A stretch of DNA of 64,000 nucleotides, from NCBI RefSeq assembly GCF_007097145.1, contig NZ_VJVZ01000008.1, positions 162,773 to 226,772 of the forward strand, given 5' to 3'. Positions 1-8,469 of this stretch are shown piece by piece. The DNA comes from Flavobacterium zepuense (GTDB taxonomy: Bacteria > Bacteroidota > Bacteroidia > Flavobacteriales > Flavobacteriaceae). Positions within the stretch are counted from its first letter, which is position 1; every line of letters starts with the position of its first letter. The notes beneath the pieces were generated by a model, which saw nothing but the letters and a program-made list of their open reading frames with translations, did no database searches and was not told the DNA's origin. The position numbers and the translations under genes are program-made.

Positions 1-190
1 CCTGCGAAAATAAGCCTGCTTTTTCCTGGAAGCCTTTGAGTATCTTATTGACCAGTTGTAATGTCCAACCTTTATCGTAAAAGAAACCAAAACAGAACCA
101 GTAAAAATGCATTAGTACCAGTAATATACTTACTGCGCGCATGAAAGCCATTATCTTGGCCAACCCCCTTAAATCATCTTCTCCCTGCAT
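1..190 (-). CDS. mobC: Conjugative coupling protein (TraG/MobC, VirD4-type), N-terminus only
   Basis: An open frame on the minus strand starts at an ATG (188-190) and runs off the left edge, giving 63 residues. It begins MQGEDDLRGL and has a hydrophobic segment rich in Phe, Tyr and Trp (about residues 18-40) that would anchor it in the inner membrane. This matches my memory of the N-terminus of Bacteroidetes type IV coupling proteins, the ATPases that bring the relaxase-DNA complex to the pore. The Walker motifs lie outside the window. Its place downstream of mobA and the relaxase on the same strand supports the call, although a two-gene cargo insert separates them. The identification comes from the N-terminus and context only. 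Confidence 0.72.
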   Translation of the reverse strand, partial: MQGEDDLRGLAKIMAFMRAVSILLVLMHFYWFCFGFFYDKGWTLQLVNKILKGFQEKAGLFSQ

Positions 191-340
191 AATAAAATCG
201 TTAACTATTCAGGTTTGAATTTAAAACGTCTGCAACGTAGTCATTGCATTTTGGCTGCGGATGGCAGCCAATGGCACTGCTGGTGCTGATTATTATTTTC
301 AAGGATTTTCATCACGAAGTATCGTTATTTGCAATCTTCA

Positions 341-371
341 ATTCGACTACGATAATTCCTGATTTGACTAC
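341..371. promoter_or_regulatory. Candidate AraC-type operator: direct repeat, 21-bp period
   Basis: ATTCGACTAC (341-350) recurs as ATTTGACTAC (362-371), 9 of 10 bases identical, start to start 21 bp, or two helical turns. It lies 57-87 bp upstream of the SDR start at 428. AraC-family dimers typically bind such direct repeats, and an AraC gene follows the SDR gene. The rest of the 191-427 gap shows nothing else I can name. Confidence 0.45.
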
Positions 372-427
372 AACAACCGTATAAGTATAACGGAATTTTG
401 CACTATTAAATCTTTAAAATAAAAATT

Positions 428-1201
428 ATGGAAACGAATAAAAAGAAGGTGGCACTTGTCACAGGCGCCAATACCGGTGTAGGGTTTCAGGTTGCCAAAG
501 CACTGGCCGCTTCAGGTTATGTAGTATATGTTGGAGCAAGAGACCTGCAAAAAGGGGATGCTGCGGCCTCTGAAATCGGCAGCCATACCAAAGCCATACA
601 ATTGGATATTACCGACACTGCGTCCATTAAGGCAGCAACAGCAAAAATTCAGGACGAATCGGGGTATCTTACCCTATTGGTTAACAACGCTGCCATTTCC
701 CATGCCGGAAAAGAAGGGCGTACCATGGAAGAGGTATTAGGTGCCCAAAAGCCCAGTATTGCTTCTATTAGTGAACTGCGTACAGTATGGGACACCAATG
801 TATTCGGCACACTTGCTGTAACGCAGGCAGTATTACCATTGCTACAAAATGCACCAGCTGCACGCATTGTTACCGTATCCAGTGCTTTGGGTTCACTTAC
901 CTTAAATGCAAATCCCCACAATCCGTACCGGGCAGCATTTGACGCGGTATATGGGGCATCTAAAACGGCACTCAACGGCATTTTTCTGTCTTTAGCGAAT
1001 GAACTCGAAAACACCAGCATCAAAGTCCATTTGGTAAGCCCCGGTTTTACGGCAACGGCACTCAATAACTTTCAGGGGACTGATACTGTGGAACACGGCT
1101 CATTGGAACCAATACGCGTGGCACTGTCAGAAGACCTTTCCAATGGAAGTTTTACCGGACCCGCTGATTTTGCAGGTACAGATAATGCACTTCCCTGGTA
1201 G
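428..1201 (+). CDS. Short-chain dehydrogenase/reductase (SDR)
   Basis: A 257-aa classical SDR that would oxidise or reduce a hydroxyl/carbonyl with NAD(P)(H) in the cytoplasm. The Rossmann glycine motif TGANTGVG is at residues 12-19, NNAA at 86-89, a catalytic Ser in VTVSS near 150-160, and YGASK gives Tyr175 and Lys179. A basic residue in GARD after the second strand suggests NADP(H). The physiological substrate is not evident. The gene sits on the plus strand inside the minus-strand mobilisation module, followed by a terminator and an AraC regulator, so the pair looks like cargo. A direct-repeat operator lies upstream. Family call is firm, substrate unknown. Confidence 0.9.
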   Translation: METNKKKVALVTGANTGVGFQVAKALAASGYVVYVGARDLQKGDAAASEIGSHTKAIQLDITDTASIKAATAKIQDESGYLTLLVNNAAISHAGKEGRTMEEVLGAQKPSIASISELRTVWDTNVFGTLAVTQAVLPLLQNAPAARIVTVSSALGSLTLNANPHNPYRAAFDAVYGASKTALNGIFLSLANELENTSIKVHLVSPGFTATALNNFQGTDTVEHGSLEPIRVALSEDLSNGSFTGPADFAGTDNALPW

Positions 1202-1213
1202 TATTAAAAACAT

Positions 1214-1254
1214 AAAACCTATGGCAATGCCAATACATACGCCATAGGTTTTTT
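1214..1254 (+). terminator. Rho-independent terminator after the SDR gene
   Basis: AAAACCTATGGC (1214-1225) pairs with GCCATAGGTTTT (1241-1252) across a 15-nt loop, and the right arm runs into a T tract. It sits 12 bp after the SDR stop and before the AraC start at 1270, so the regulator probably has its own promoter or depends on read-through. Confidence 0.75.
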
Positions 1255-1269
1255 ACTTAGATTTGAACA

Positions 1270-2184
1270 ATGAAAAATAAAAACATAGTACGGTTTCGCT
1301 CCATATCGGAAAGCCACGAAGCTTTTGGTTTACCCAAACCGCAGCATCCGCTCATAAGTTTGGTCCATTTCAATGAAAGCAATCCTTTTAATACGGAAAT
1401 GGCACCTATTTATGATGTGTTGGATTTCTATAAGATCACCTTCATTACGCAAAACAGCGGCAGGTTGAAATACGGACAGGACTATTATGATTATAATGAT
1501 GGCAGTATGCTGTTTACAGCGCCCAATCAATTGGTTGGCACTACCGAATACAACAGTAATACCTATGCGTACCTGTTGCTTATCCATCCTGATTTTTTGT
1601 TGGGCTATCCATTGGCAAAAAAAATCAGGCAGTACGGTTATTTTTCGTATTCGATGAATGAGGCCCTACATTTATCCAGCCAGGAAAGGGAAATTATATT
1701 ATCGGTATATAAAATCATGGAACAGGAAATCAATGCCCGTGTGGATGAGTTCAGCCAGGAAGTAATCGTTTCCCAAATTGAATTGTTGCTGAGTTATGTC
1801 AACCGTTTCTATAAACGTCAGTTCATTACCCGTAAGGGGGTACATAATGATGTGCTGCAAAAAACAGAAACCCTTCTGGAAGACTATTTTACTTCGCAAC
1901 AAACGATTGATCAGGGTGTACCAACGGTACAGTTTCTTTCAGAGCAATTGCATTTGTCGGCCGGATATTTAAGTGACCTGCTCCGGTCACAGATAGGGCT
2001 AAACGCGCAACAATTCATTCACCTGAAGCTCATAGAAAAAGCGAAGGAAAAATTATCCACCACCCATTTAACCGTAAGTGAGATCGCTTTTGAACTGGGT
2101 TTTGAACATTCGCAATCCTTCAGTAAATTGTTTAAGACAAAGACGAATCTCTCGCCCATAGAATTCAGGCAATCGTTTAATTGA
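1270..2184 (+). CDS. AraC family transcriptional regulator
   Basis: A 304-aa one-component regulator. The N-terminal part (about 1-170) is a cupin-like sensing domain and the last 100 residues form the double helix-turn-helix AraC domain, with VSEIAFELGFEHSQSFSKLFK as the second HTH and the usual TNLSPIEFR end. It shares a layout and the segment YKRQFITR with two other AraC proteins in this window (26917-27783 and 38009-38905), so the three are paralogues. By position it should control the SDR gene just upstream through the 21-bp direct repeat at 341-371. The effector is unknown. Confidence 0.92.
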   Translation: MKNKNIVRFRSISESHEAFGLPKPQHPLISLVHFNESNPFNTEMAPIYDVLDFYKITFITQNSGRLKYGQDYYDYNDGSMLFTAPNQLVGTTEYNSNTYAYLLLIHPDFLLGYPLAKKIRQYGYFSYSMNEALHLSSQEREIILSVYKIMEQEINARVDEFSQEVIVSQIELLLSYVNRFYKRQFITRKGVHNDVLQKTETLLEDYFTSQQTIDQGVPTVQFLSEQLHLSAGYLSDLLRSQIGLNAQQFIHLKLIEKAKEKLSTTHLTVSEIAFELGFEHSQSFSKLFKTKTNLSPIEFRQSFN

Positions 2185-2205
2185 GTGCCGGACAGTACTT
2201 GTATT

Positions 2206-3492
2206 TCATCTTTTATGTTTTCTCTTTCTCTTCATTTGGTTGGCAAACGCCAGTTCGTCATAATCTTCACCCTGACCTGATGGCAATAAACTGCCTATGC
2301 TATCTAAAAACAGATTCTTTGTAGTGTTGCCACCACTAGTTTCTTTGTCCAAAAAACCAAACAAACCTTCCGGCGCCTTTTCTTTAGATGGCGTATTTTG
2401 CATTGCTGCTATTGATTTTACAGCGTCTGCCGATTGTGGCTTTATTCCCTCATTCCACCATTGGTTGAATGCATTGGCAGATAGCCCTTTGGCTAACTGT
2501 GAGCCATTCCATACCGACCTTGATGCATGGTCTATAAAGGTTATCCCATAAATACGCCCTTCCGGATTTCGACGGACAACGGTATTTATGCCCTGTTCTT
2601 TTAGTTGTGCTATAAAGCCGTTTTCATTATTTGAAGTGTGCATTGCGAGTTCAATGGTATTTTTAAGAATGCCTTTCGGATTTCCCTCTTTAAACAATTC
2701 ACCTGATTTCTCGAAGTGTGCCTGCAATGCCGCATGGCCTGCACCTATACCAAATAGTGATGACTTGAATGGATTGCTCACTTTTTGTCCCGAAGCATCC
2801 AAAGCAAAATAGACCATACCCTGCCTTGGTTTCCCAGCTTGCTCCCCCGTCACTTCCTGTGCTGTAATATTAAAGAGGGACAGCAATGCGTTGTATGCCC
2901 CAAAACTTTGATAGCTGTAATACTTCGGGAGGTAGCGTACCACAGAAGCAATCTGGCTTTTACTATTCCCTTGCTTAAAGTCTACCGGCTTAAAAAGTGC
3001 TGCGCCAGTATCATGCTGCCTTTCCGTCGCCGGAACCGTTAACCCGTATTTTTTTTCCAATTGCCGGCAGGCCTGCATGGAGCGCCTGTGCTCGAAAGTG
3101 TCCGGTATTTTTTTTCCAATGCGGTCCACGTTGGTCGAAACAATATGAATGTGCGTGCGCTCAATATCGGTATGTTTGAATACAATATAGGGCTGCTGGC
3201 CATATCCCATTTCATTCATATACTCCTGCGCCATTTTGATATAACGGTCATCGTCTACATTATCAGCCGGGTCGGGATTGAGTGATATGTGTAACGAAGG
3301 TTTCTCGGTATTCCTGTTAGCCGCTAAATACGGTTCAAAAGAACGGTAGCAATCACCCAGGTTGAACGTGCCATCCCTGCTTTCCCGCATTTTTTGAGTG
3401 AATAAAACCTGCCCGTTTTCCTGATGTACCTTTTGCAGGTTATAGGAAAGTGCGCCCACAATATTAGCCCCATGCCCAATTTTTGCGATCAT
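2206..3492 (-). CDS. mobB: Relaxase / mobilization nuclease (MobB type)
   Basis: A 428-aa relaxase that would nick oriT and stay bound to the transferred strand. The N-terminal domain begins MIAKIGHGANI. A histidine cluster that would hold the metal is visible: His107 in FKHTD, then His114 and His116 in THIHIV. The candidate nucleophile tyrosine is Tyr17 in LSYN. The C-terminal half is lower in conservation and ends in a Lys/Arg-rich tail (KRKRKHKR). The gene lies 5 bp downstream of mobA on the same strand. This is the usual mobA-mobB order of Bacteroidetes ICEs, with mobC next; here the SDR-AraC insert separates it from mobC. The stop is 21 bp from the convergent AraC stop. Confidence 0.88.
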   Translation of the reverse strand: MIAKIGHGANIVGALSYNLQKVHQENGQVLFTQKMRESRDGTFNLGDCYRSFEPYLAANRNTEKPSLHISLNPDPADNVDDDRYIKMAQEYMNEMGYGQQPYIVFKHTDIERTHIHIVSTNVDRIGKKIPDTFEHRRSMQACRQLEKKYGLTVPATERQHDTGAALFKPVDFKQGNSKSQIASVVRYLPKYYSYQSFGAYNALLSLFNITAQEVTGEQAGKPRQGMVYFALDASGQKVSNPFKSSLFGIGAGHAALQAHFEKSGELFKEGNPKGILKNTIELAMHTSNNENGFIAQLKEQGINTVVRRNPEGRIYGITFIDHASRSVWNGSQLAKGLSANAFNQWWNEGIKPQSADAVKSIAAMQNTPSKEKAPEGLFGFLDKETSGGNTTKNLFLDSIGSLLPSGQGEDYDELAFANQMKRKRKHKR

Positions 3493-3497
3493 AGCGG

Positions 3498-3950
3498 TTA
3501 TTCTTTTAAGTATTTGGCTTCAAATTCTCCCGTAAGTTCCATGATCTGTTTGCACAAATAAGCCAATTCAGCCGTTTGTTTTTCCAGTTTAAAGAGATAT
3601 GCAGCCGCTTTTTTCTCTGAAAAATTCCGGTACAGGATTTTTACTATTTGGTTATAATTTACCCCAACCGCCCTGAATTGCCCGTACAATGTGGTCAGCC
3701 GCATGTAATAATCCATCGCTGCCGCATCAATTTTTATCGCCTTTATTTCCCTTGAGAAAAGCACGGACACTATAAATTTCGCCTTGGTATCCACTCCGGA
3801 CGCTTCAAACAGCGTCAGGAACCGGGCATTTTCCTGGTCGGTTAACCGAAAGACATACCGGTGGGTACTGGGATCCGCCTTAGGCTTCCTTCCTCCAAGA
3901 CCTCTTTTTTCATCTGCTCCTTCCATATCCGTCCAATTTAAGTTGTACAA
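3498..3950 (-). CDS. mobA: Mobilization accessory protein MobA (relaxosome DNA-binding)
   Basis: A 150-aa protein that would bind oriT DNA next to the relaxase. The first 40 residues are basic and contain GGRKPKADPSTHRYVFRLT, as in ribbon-helix-helix-like relaxosome proteins. The middle contains RAVGVNYNQIVKILYRN, the conserved block of MobC/MobA-type mobilization proteins (GxNxNQIvk-like), followed by a helical C-terminus. It is transcribed away from the hairpin-rich 3951-4474 stretch, with the relaxase directly downstream, which is the typical oriT-mobA-mobB arrangement. Naming of these small proteins varies between elements. Confidence 0.82.
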   Translation of the reverse strand: MYNLNWTDMEGADEKRGLGGRKPKADPSTHRYVFRLTDQENARFLTLFEASGVDTKAKFIVSVLFSREIKAIKIDAAAMDYYMRLTTLYGQFRAVGVNYNQIVKILYRNFSEKKAAAYLFKLEKQTAELAYLCKQIMELTGEFEAKYLKE

Positions 3951-4474
3951 AACCCCGACTTCGGAGGGTGTTTTCCAGCCCCCTGCAAGGGCAAGTTGTT
4001 TTGGGGCACCCGCGCAGTTTTGGGTGCCTCAAAACACAACTTGCTCCTTTCTTTCGAAAGGAAAATCCGCCCTGCGGGACGGATTATGGTTAGCATGGAT
4101 GAAAACGGCTCCCTGCCGTTTCTCTAAGTTTGTCAGGGATCACTTTGTTAGGTACAAAGTAAAGTATTGTTGTTCAAATCATTGATAGCAATGGCAGTAC
4201 CAAAGAAAGACGTATAGTGCCAGTGCCTTCCAATGCAGAAAATCTGCAAAGTAGCAGTGTACTATTGTACTTGTTTTTGTAAGTACGTTGGTATGTATGA
4301 ACGTACTTACGTAGCTACGCCAACACCTCCGTATGCGGGTAAGGTCTTATATACCTACGGCCTGAAGTATCTATAAATAGGGGTAAACAAGTGCGGATAT
4401 AAGTCTAAAAGTACCAACAGCAGTATGGGCATACACCCATATCAATATACCGGTGTACGCTGTTCTGTAGGTAG
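3951..4474. other. Gene-free region between mobA and parA: candidate oriT
   Basis: About 520 bp between divergent mobA and parA. A long inverted repeat at 3992-4043 has CAAGTTGT pairing with ACAACTTG and an inner GGGCACCC/GGGTGCCT. A smaller CCTTTC/GAAAGG hairpin follows at 4046-4062, then ATCCG/CGGAT at about 4065-4085. Further right is the perfect 11-bp repeat at 4279-4310. The position directly upstream of mobA and the dense palindromes suit an origin of transfer. The nic site itself cannot be read from sequence alone. Confidence 0.45.
4279..4310. repeat. Perfect 11-bp inverted repeat upstream of parA
   Basis: GTAAGTACGTT (4279-4289) and AACGTACTTAC (4300-4310) are exact reverse complements with a 10-nt spacer. 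It lies about 270 bp upstream of the parA start. It could be an operator or centromere-like site for the ParA system, or part of oriT. Confidence 0.55.
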
Positions 4475-4576
4475 TTGGGGACATATATACGGATTTACGC
4501 AGCACTTTACAATTATAACGGTATACATAAAATAGTAGGACAGTATAAATACATATATACAATTAAGTACATCACT

Positions 4577-5344
4577 ATGGAAACACAGCACAACACATTA
4601 TTTGTAGCCTTCGCTTCCCAAAAGGGTGGCGTTGGTAAGAGCACTTTTACAAGTTTAGTAGCCAGTGTGATGCACTACCGCCTGGGATACGATGTAGCGG
4701 TATTCGACTGCGACTTCCCCCAGTACAGCCTGGTGCAGATGCGCGAACGGGATATGAAAACCGTTATGGGGAATGAAGTGTTTAAGAAAATGGCGCACCG
4801 GCAGTTCACAGCCCTGAATAAAAAAGCCTATCCCATCCTGCAGCAAAAAGCGGAGACCGTGCTTGAAGCTGCCCGGGAATTTATCGCTTCGTCAGAAGTT
4901 CCCATAGACATACTTTTTTTTGACCTGCCCGGAACCGTGAATTCAGCGGGAATTATTAAAGCACTGGCTGGGATGCACTACGTATTTACGCCCATCATTG
5001 CTGACCGGGTGGTCATGGAAAGCACCCTGGTTTTCACCCAGTTGATTACCGATGTACTGATGAAACAGCAAAGTGTCAACATACGAGAAGTTTACCTTTT
5101 TTGGAACCAGGTGGATGGCAGGGAGCGTACCCCTTTGTATGCGTCCTATGGGGAATTTATCCGGTCGCTCGGGCTTAACCTGATGGAAGCTGCTATTGCA
5201 AGCAGTGTGCGTTTCAGGAAAGAAAGTGAACACGATGCAAGGGCGGTATTCCGATCTACCTTATTGCCACCTGATGAACGGCTGATGCAGGGTTGTAACC
5301 TTGATGCCTTTATCAAAGAGTTTTTAGAAATGCTGAAATTATGA
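4577..5344 (+). CDS. traA: ParA family ATPase (TraA of CTnDOT-type elements)
   Basis: A 255-aa deviant Walker ATPase, likely for partition or positioning of the element or the transfer complex. The P-loop KGGVGKST is at residues 16-23 and a Walker A'-like segment VAVFDCDFPQYS follows. The catalytic-loop region reads DILFFDLPGT. An upstream in-frame ATG at 4475 would add 34 Tyr/Ile-rich residues unlike the family, so I take the ATG at 4577, which puts MET before the first beta strand. It opens the plus-strand traA-B-D group, and its stop overlaps the next start (ATGA at 5341). Confidence 0.88.
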   Translation: METQHNTLFVAFASQKGGVGKSTFTSLVASVMHYRLGYDVAVFDCDFPQYSLVQMRERDMKTVMGNEVFKKMAHRQFTALNKKAYPILQQKAETVLEAAREFIASSEVPIDILFFDLPGTVNSAGIIKALAGMHYVFTPIIADRVVMESTLVFTQLITDVLMKQQSVNIREVYLFWNQVDGRERTPLYASYGEFIRSLGLNLMEAAIASSVRFRKESEHDARAVFRSTLLPPDERLMQGCNLDAFIKEFLEMLKL

Positions 5345-5760
5345 TGGCTATGGATAGGGACGATAAAATAAACAGCAACAACGGGGAGATCGATGAGCAG
5401 TACCTGATGTCTATAATGGCGGGAGGTGTGCGTAAAGAGGGGCTTGAGCCGAAAGCTGGCGCCAGTGAGCAAAACCCTGAGAATGAGCCTTCAGTACCTA
5501 AGGAGAAAAAGCAGCGAAATAATACCATCAGGGACTACGAAGCACTGTTTTTACGAAATACGGAGGGCAACGCCCGTCTTGGAAAATCAGTTTACATCCG
5601 TCAGGATTTCCATGAGCGGCTTACCCGTATCGTGCAGGTTATCGGCGAAGACAAGGTAAACCTGTATTCCTATTTAGAGAATGTGCTGGAATACCATTTC
5701 AGGGAATTTGGCGACCAGATTAAAAAAAGTTTTGATGATAAGTATAAGCCAATATTGTAA
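5341..5760 (+). CDS. DUF3408 domain protein (TraB/TraC position)
   Basis: A 139-aa protein of the DUF3408 family, found after the ParA gene in Bacteroidetes conjugative elements. The N-terminal 60 residues are charged and look disordered. The C-terminal half (about residues 75-135) contains VYIRQDFHERL and YLENVLEYHF, resembling a ribbon-helix-helix DNA-binding fold. It overlaps parA by 4 bp and lies 2 bp before the next gene, so the three are one transcript. A ParB-like adaptor role is plausible by position but is inference. Confidence 0.78.
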   Translation: MMAMDRDDKINSNNGEIDEQYLMSIMAGGVRKEGLEPKAGASEQNPENEPSVPKEKKQRNNTIRDYEALFLRNTEGNARLGKSVYIRQDFHERLTRIVQVIGEDKVNLYSYLENVLEYHFREFGDQIKKSFDDKYKPIL

Positions 5761-5762
5761 CT

Positions 5763-6392
5763 ATGGAAACAATTATTATCTGCCTGTTGGTACTGGCAGT
5801 TGCCTTATTACTGTATGTAATAACGCAAGGGAAAAAAGACAAAGACAACGTACAACAAAAGGAAGATCCATTGGCTGGATTGCCGGATATTATAGGCAGG
5901 CCAAGAAATACTCCCAGTTATTCATCTCTCGGTACTATTGCTCAAGTCAGAACGGAAAATGATATAAGCATAACCGATAGCTCTGACAATAGAAATGAGG
6001 GTACAGCACGAGTTTCTGAAATTCCGCAGAAAGAGTCTGATGACGCTGAGGGGCTACCAGACTTAGCGGTTGAAGAGGAAGACATGCGAAACTACGCAGC
6101 TTCCGGCACCGAAGATGGCTTTGCCACGGGGATTACTTTTGATGAACTTGCTATCGTACAAGAGATGCTGGCGCGTAAGGCGCTTGCTCCCTCAGAAGAG
6201 AAAACAGCGGCGGCACTAGCTTCAAAAATTGACGGGACTGAACTTTTGGGATTGATCGAAAGTAAAATTGGTGATGCATCAAAAAGAATAGCCATGCTGT
6301 TGGATAGCGGTATTACCCAACAACATGGTAAAAGTCCTTCCTTTCTGCGGAATGACAAGGAAGATGGTTTTAATGTGGGGGATTATATTTAA
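5763..6392 (+). CDS. traD: Conserved ICE protein, TraD-like
   Basis: A 209-aa protein with a single N-terminal membrane segment (METIIICLLVLAVALLLYVI) followed by an acidic, probably unstructured cytoplasmic or periplasmic domain. The C-terminal third (DELAIVQEML, KIDGTELLGLIESKIGDASKRI) is helical. Position third in the parA group matches the gene called traD in CTnDOT-type elements. No enzymatic motif is seen. It ends 78 bp before the convergent MFS gene, and the expected neighbour traE is displaced to 9749 by the cargo between them. Confidence 0.6.
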   Translation: METIIICLLVLAVALLLYVITQGKKDKDNVQQKEDPLAGLPDIIGRPRNTPSYSSLGTIAQVRTENDISITDSSDNRNEGTARVSEIPQKESDDAEGLPDLAVEEEDMRNYAASGTEDGFATGITFDELAIVQEMLARKALAPSEEKTAAALASKIDGTELLGLIESKIGDASKRIAMLLDSGITQQHGKSPSFLRNDKEDGFNVGDYI

Positions 6393-6470
6393 TCCTCCAC
6401 ATTTTCACGGCTGTGCTTTCGCTGTACAGTACTAAGTACTGGTAAAGTTCATTGCAGGTAAATAAAAATT

Positions 6471-7646
6471 TTACTTAGGCACACCATCATTAAAACCTCT
6501 ATCCAGCCAGGCTCTCCATAAAATCATAATAATTGCCAATGCCCCGAACCCAATACCAACCCATGGTGTAATTGATATCCCATACTGATTGATAAACCAC
6601 CCTCCGGTGGCGGCACCCAGCGAAACGCCGAGATTTCCAAACGAAGTTTGCAAACTATTGGCGAATTCCTTTGCATCGGGAGCAGCCGATACCATATAAC
6701 CTACACCTATCAGGAAACAGGGGCCATACATAATTCCCCAAAAACCGACTACTAGGGCTACGCTGAGTAAGGAGCCAGTTGTATATTGAAATGCAAATGG
6801 AACCAAAAACGTACCTGTGATGAAAAATAGCGTAGTCAGTGTCATGTACTTTCCTAATAAACGGCCCGCCACAAAATTAGAAAGCACACCCATTACACCA
6901 AATAGCAAGAGCATATAGCTGATTTGCTGCGCACTTAAGCCTTTTGCTTTCGAAAGATAGTCGGCGAAATAGCTATAGGAACAAAACCAGGCGGTGATCA
7001 GAAAAAGGTTTACAGCAGTACCTGCAATGAACTTTGGCCTTATAAGTATGCCCAATTGGTTTTTAAAGGACTTAACCTCGTTATTAATCATAGCCGGTAA
7101 AAACTTATACATTATGAACAATGTTATTAAAATTACCATGCCCTGAATAACGTAGCTCAGTTGCCAGGTGTACATGCTTGCAATAAATGTGGTTAAGGGA
7201 ATGAGCGTTACCTGTGCAAGCGCAATACCGCCAATTATGATACTGGTAAGCCTCATCTGCATCTGGGGAGTAGTATCTTTTGTTGCAGCGGCAATCGCCA
7301 TGGAAAAGAATGCAGGGTGTAACATTGTGGGTAGTATCCGGAGAACCATAAGCAACCAGAAAGGCGGGCTGAAAATTGAGAATACATTAGATAGTAAGAA
7401 TAGTATCATGGCATACATCATAATTTTCTTTTTATCAAATTTTGAGGCATACAAAACCGTGAATGGCCCTGTAAGAGCAATACTCAAGGCAAATAGGCTC
7501 AGCAGATAACCTGCGGTCCCGATAGTTATATTATAATGTTCCGCTATCTGCGGTAAGATGCCAATCACACCAAATTCCGTACTTATAATTCCGATTACGC
7601 CCAGGCATCCGATGTATGCCGTTCTTTTATTTACACTTAAATTCAT
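6471..7646 (-). CDS. MFS efflux transporter (DHA1-like)
   Basis: A 391-aa inner-membrane protein with about 12 hydrophobic segments. The loop between segments 2 and 3 carries an A-like motif (YASKFDKKKI), typical of drug/proton antiporters of the major facilitator superfamily. Segment 5 region SIIIGGIALAQVTLIPLTTF resembles the motif C region of exporters. It lies on the same strand as, and 70 bp after, a TetR gene. The TetR palindrome occurs just upstream of its start (7649-7664), so substrate-induced derepression is likely. Transported compounds cannot be named from sequence. Confidence 0.85.
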   Translation of the reverse strand: MNLSVNKRTAYIGCLGVIGIISTEFGVIGILPQIAEHYNITIGTAGYLLSLFALSIALTGPFTVLYASKFDKKKIMMYAMILFLLSNVFSIFSPPFWLLMVLRILPTMLHPAFFSMAIAAATKDTTPQMQMRLTSIIIGGIALAQVTLIPLTTFIASMYTWQLSYVIQGMVILITLFIMYKFLPAMINNEVKSFKNQLGILIRPKFIAGTAVNLFLITAWFCSYSYFADYLSKAKGLSAQQISYMLLLFGVMGVLSNFVAGRLLGKYMTLTTLFFITGTFLVPFAFQYTTGSLLSVALVVGFWGIMYGPCFLIGVGYMVSAAPDAKEFANSLQTSFGNLGVSLGAATGGWFINQYGISITPWVGIGFGALAIIMILWRAWLDRGFNDGVPK

Positions 7647-7648
7647 AA

Positions 7649-7664
7649 TAAACTGACCAGTTTA
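7649..7664. promoter_or_regulatory. TetR operator copy at the MFS gene
   Basis: TAAACTG-AC-CAGTTTA, a perfect palindrome with a 2-nt centre. It is 2 bp upstream of the MFS start codon and shares its core with the larger palindrome at 8314-8345 in front of tetR. Confidence 0.7.
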
Positions 7665-7716
7665 AAAAAGGTTAAATTTTTTTATTTGTATTTGGATATC
7701 AATGGTGCTGTCAAGG

Positions 7717-8298
7717 TTATGCCTTGACCATTTGGATTAATGTTTCCATCATGTCGTAGATCGCCTTCCGGTTTTTATGTAATGCATAATTTTTAAATAA
7801 TGCACTTGAGGAGCCTGTAAAAAAACCGGCAGTCAATCTTGTATCTAAATCATCTCTGAAGCACCCTTGCTGCTGTCCGGCCTTTAAAATTTCAAAATAA
7901 ATCTCTTCGATCTTCTTGTCATTATTCGCCAGCAAACGTCTAATGTCCTCATCCGTTACTGCGATTTCAAATGCCATCTTTACGGCCAGGCACGTTCTTT
8001 CTTCATTGATGCTCTGATCAACTGACAAACGGAATATCTTTCTTAAATTTTCAATTGCATCAGGTAAGGGTTCTTTTAGAATGCTTTCATATTCCGATAC
8101 TTTGGACTTCATATACTTAGTCAAGCATTTAATAAGCAATGCTTTTTTATCACCGTATGTGGGATAAATACTGCTGCGGTTCATTCCCATATGCTTCTCT
8201 AAGTCAGTAATAGAGGTCACATGAAACCCTTGTGCCCAGAAAAGTTCCAGTGCAATGTCTAATTTCTGCTCATAATCAAATTCCCTGTTTCTTCCCAT
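7717..8298 (-). CDS. TetR/AcrR family repressor
   Basis: A 193-aa regulator. The N-terminal HTH (about residues 10-55) includes ALELFWAQGFHVTSITDLEKHMGMNRSSIYPTYGDKKAL, which matches the TetR family helix pattern. The remaining helical domain would bind a ligand and dimerise. It precedes the MFS gene on the same strand, and palindromes sharing AAACTGACCAGTTT sit directly in front of both genes. Repression of its own gene and of the pump, relieved by a substrate, is the simplest reading. Confidence 0.9.
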   Translation of the reverse strand: MGRNREFDYEQKLDIALELFWAQGFHVTSITDLEKHMGMNRSSIYPTYGDKKALLIKCLTKYMKSKVSEYESILKEPLPDAIENLRKIFRLSVDQSINEERTCLAVKMAFEIAVTDEDIRRLLANNDKKIEEIYFEILKAGQQQGCFRDDLDTRLTAGFFTGSSSALFKNYALHKNRKAIYDMMETLIQMVKA

Positions 8299-8313
8299 AA
8301 TGGTGCAAAGATA

Positions 8314-8345
8314 ATAAATTTTAAACTGACCAGTTTAAAATTTAT
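8314..8345. promoter_or_regulatory. 32-bp perfect palindrome: TetR autoregulatory operator
   Basis: Left arm ATAAATTTTAAACTG (8314-8328), centre AC, right arm CAGTTTAAAATTTAT (8331-8345). The arms are exact reverse complements over 15 bp. It lies 16-47 bp upstream of the tetR start. The core is repeated at 7649-7664. Confidence 0.75.
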
Positions 8346-8469
8346 GAAAACTATTGTAAGCACAGCGTAACAAAGGCATCTATTAACATTCTAAAATCCT
8401 ACATTACACTTATTAATGCATACGTACCTGCAAATTTTAGTCCCGTAAAAATAGATTTAATCGCTTTTA

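Noticed and set aside
649..1065. 138-aa minus-strand ORF inside the SDR gene
   Set aside because: Shadow of the SDR, whose motifs are complete on the plus strand.
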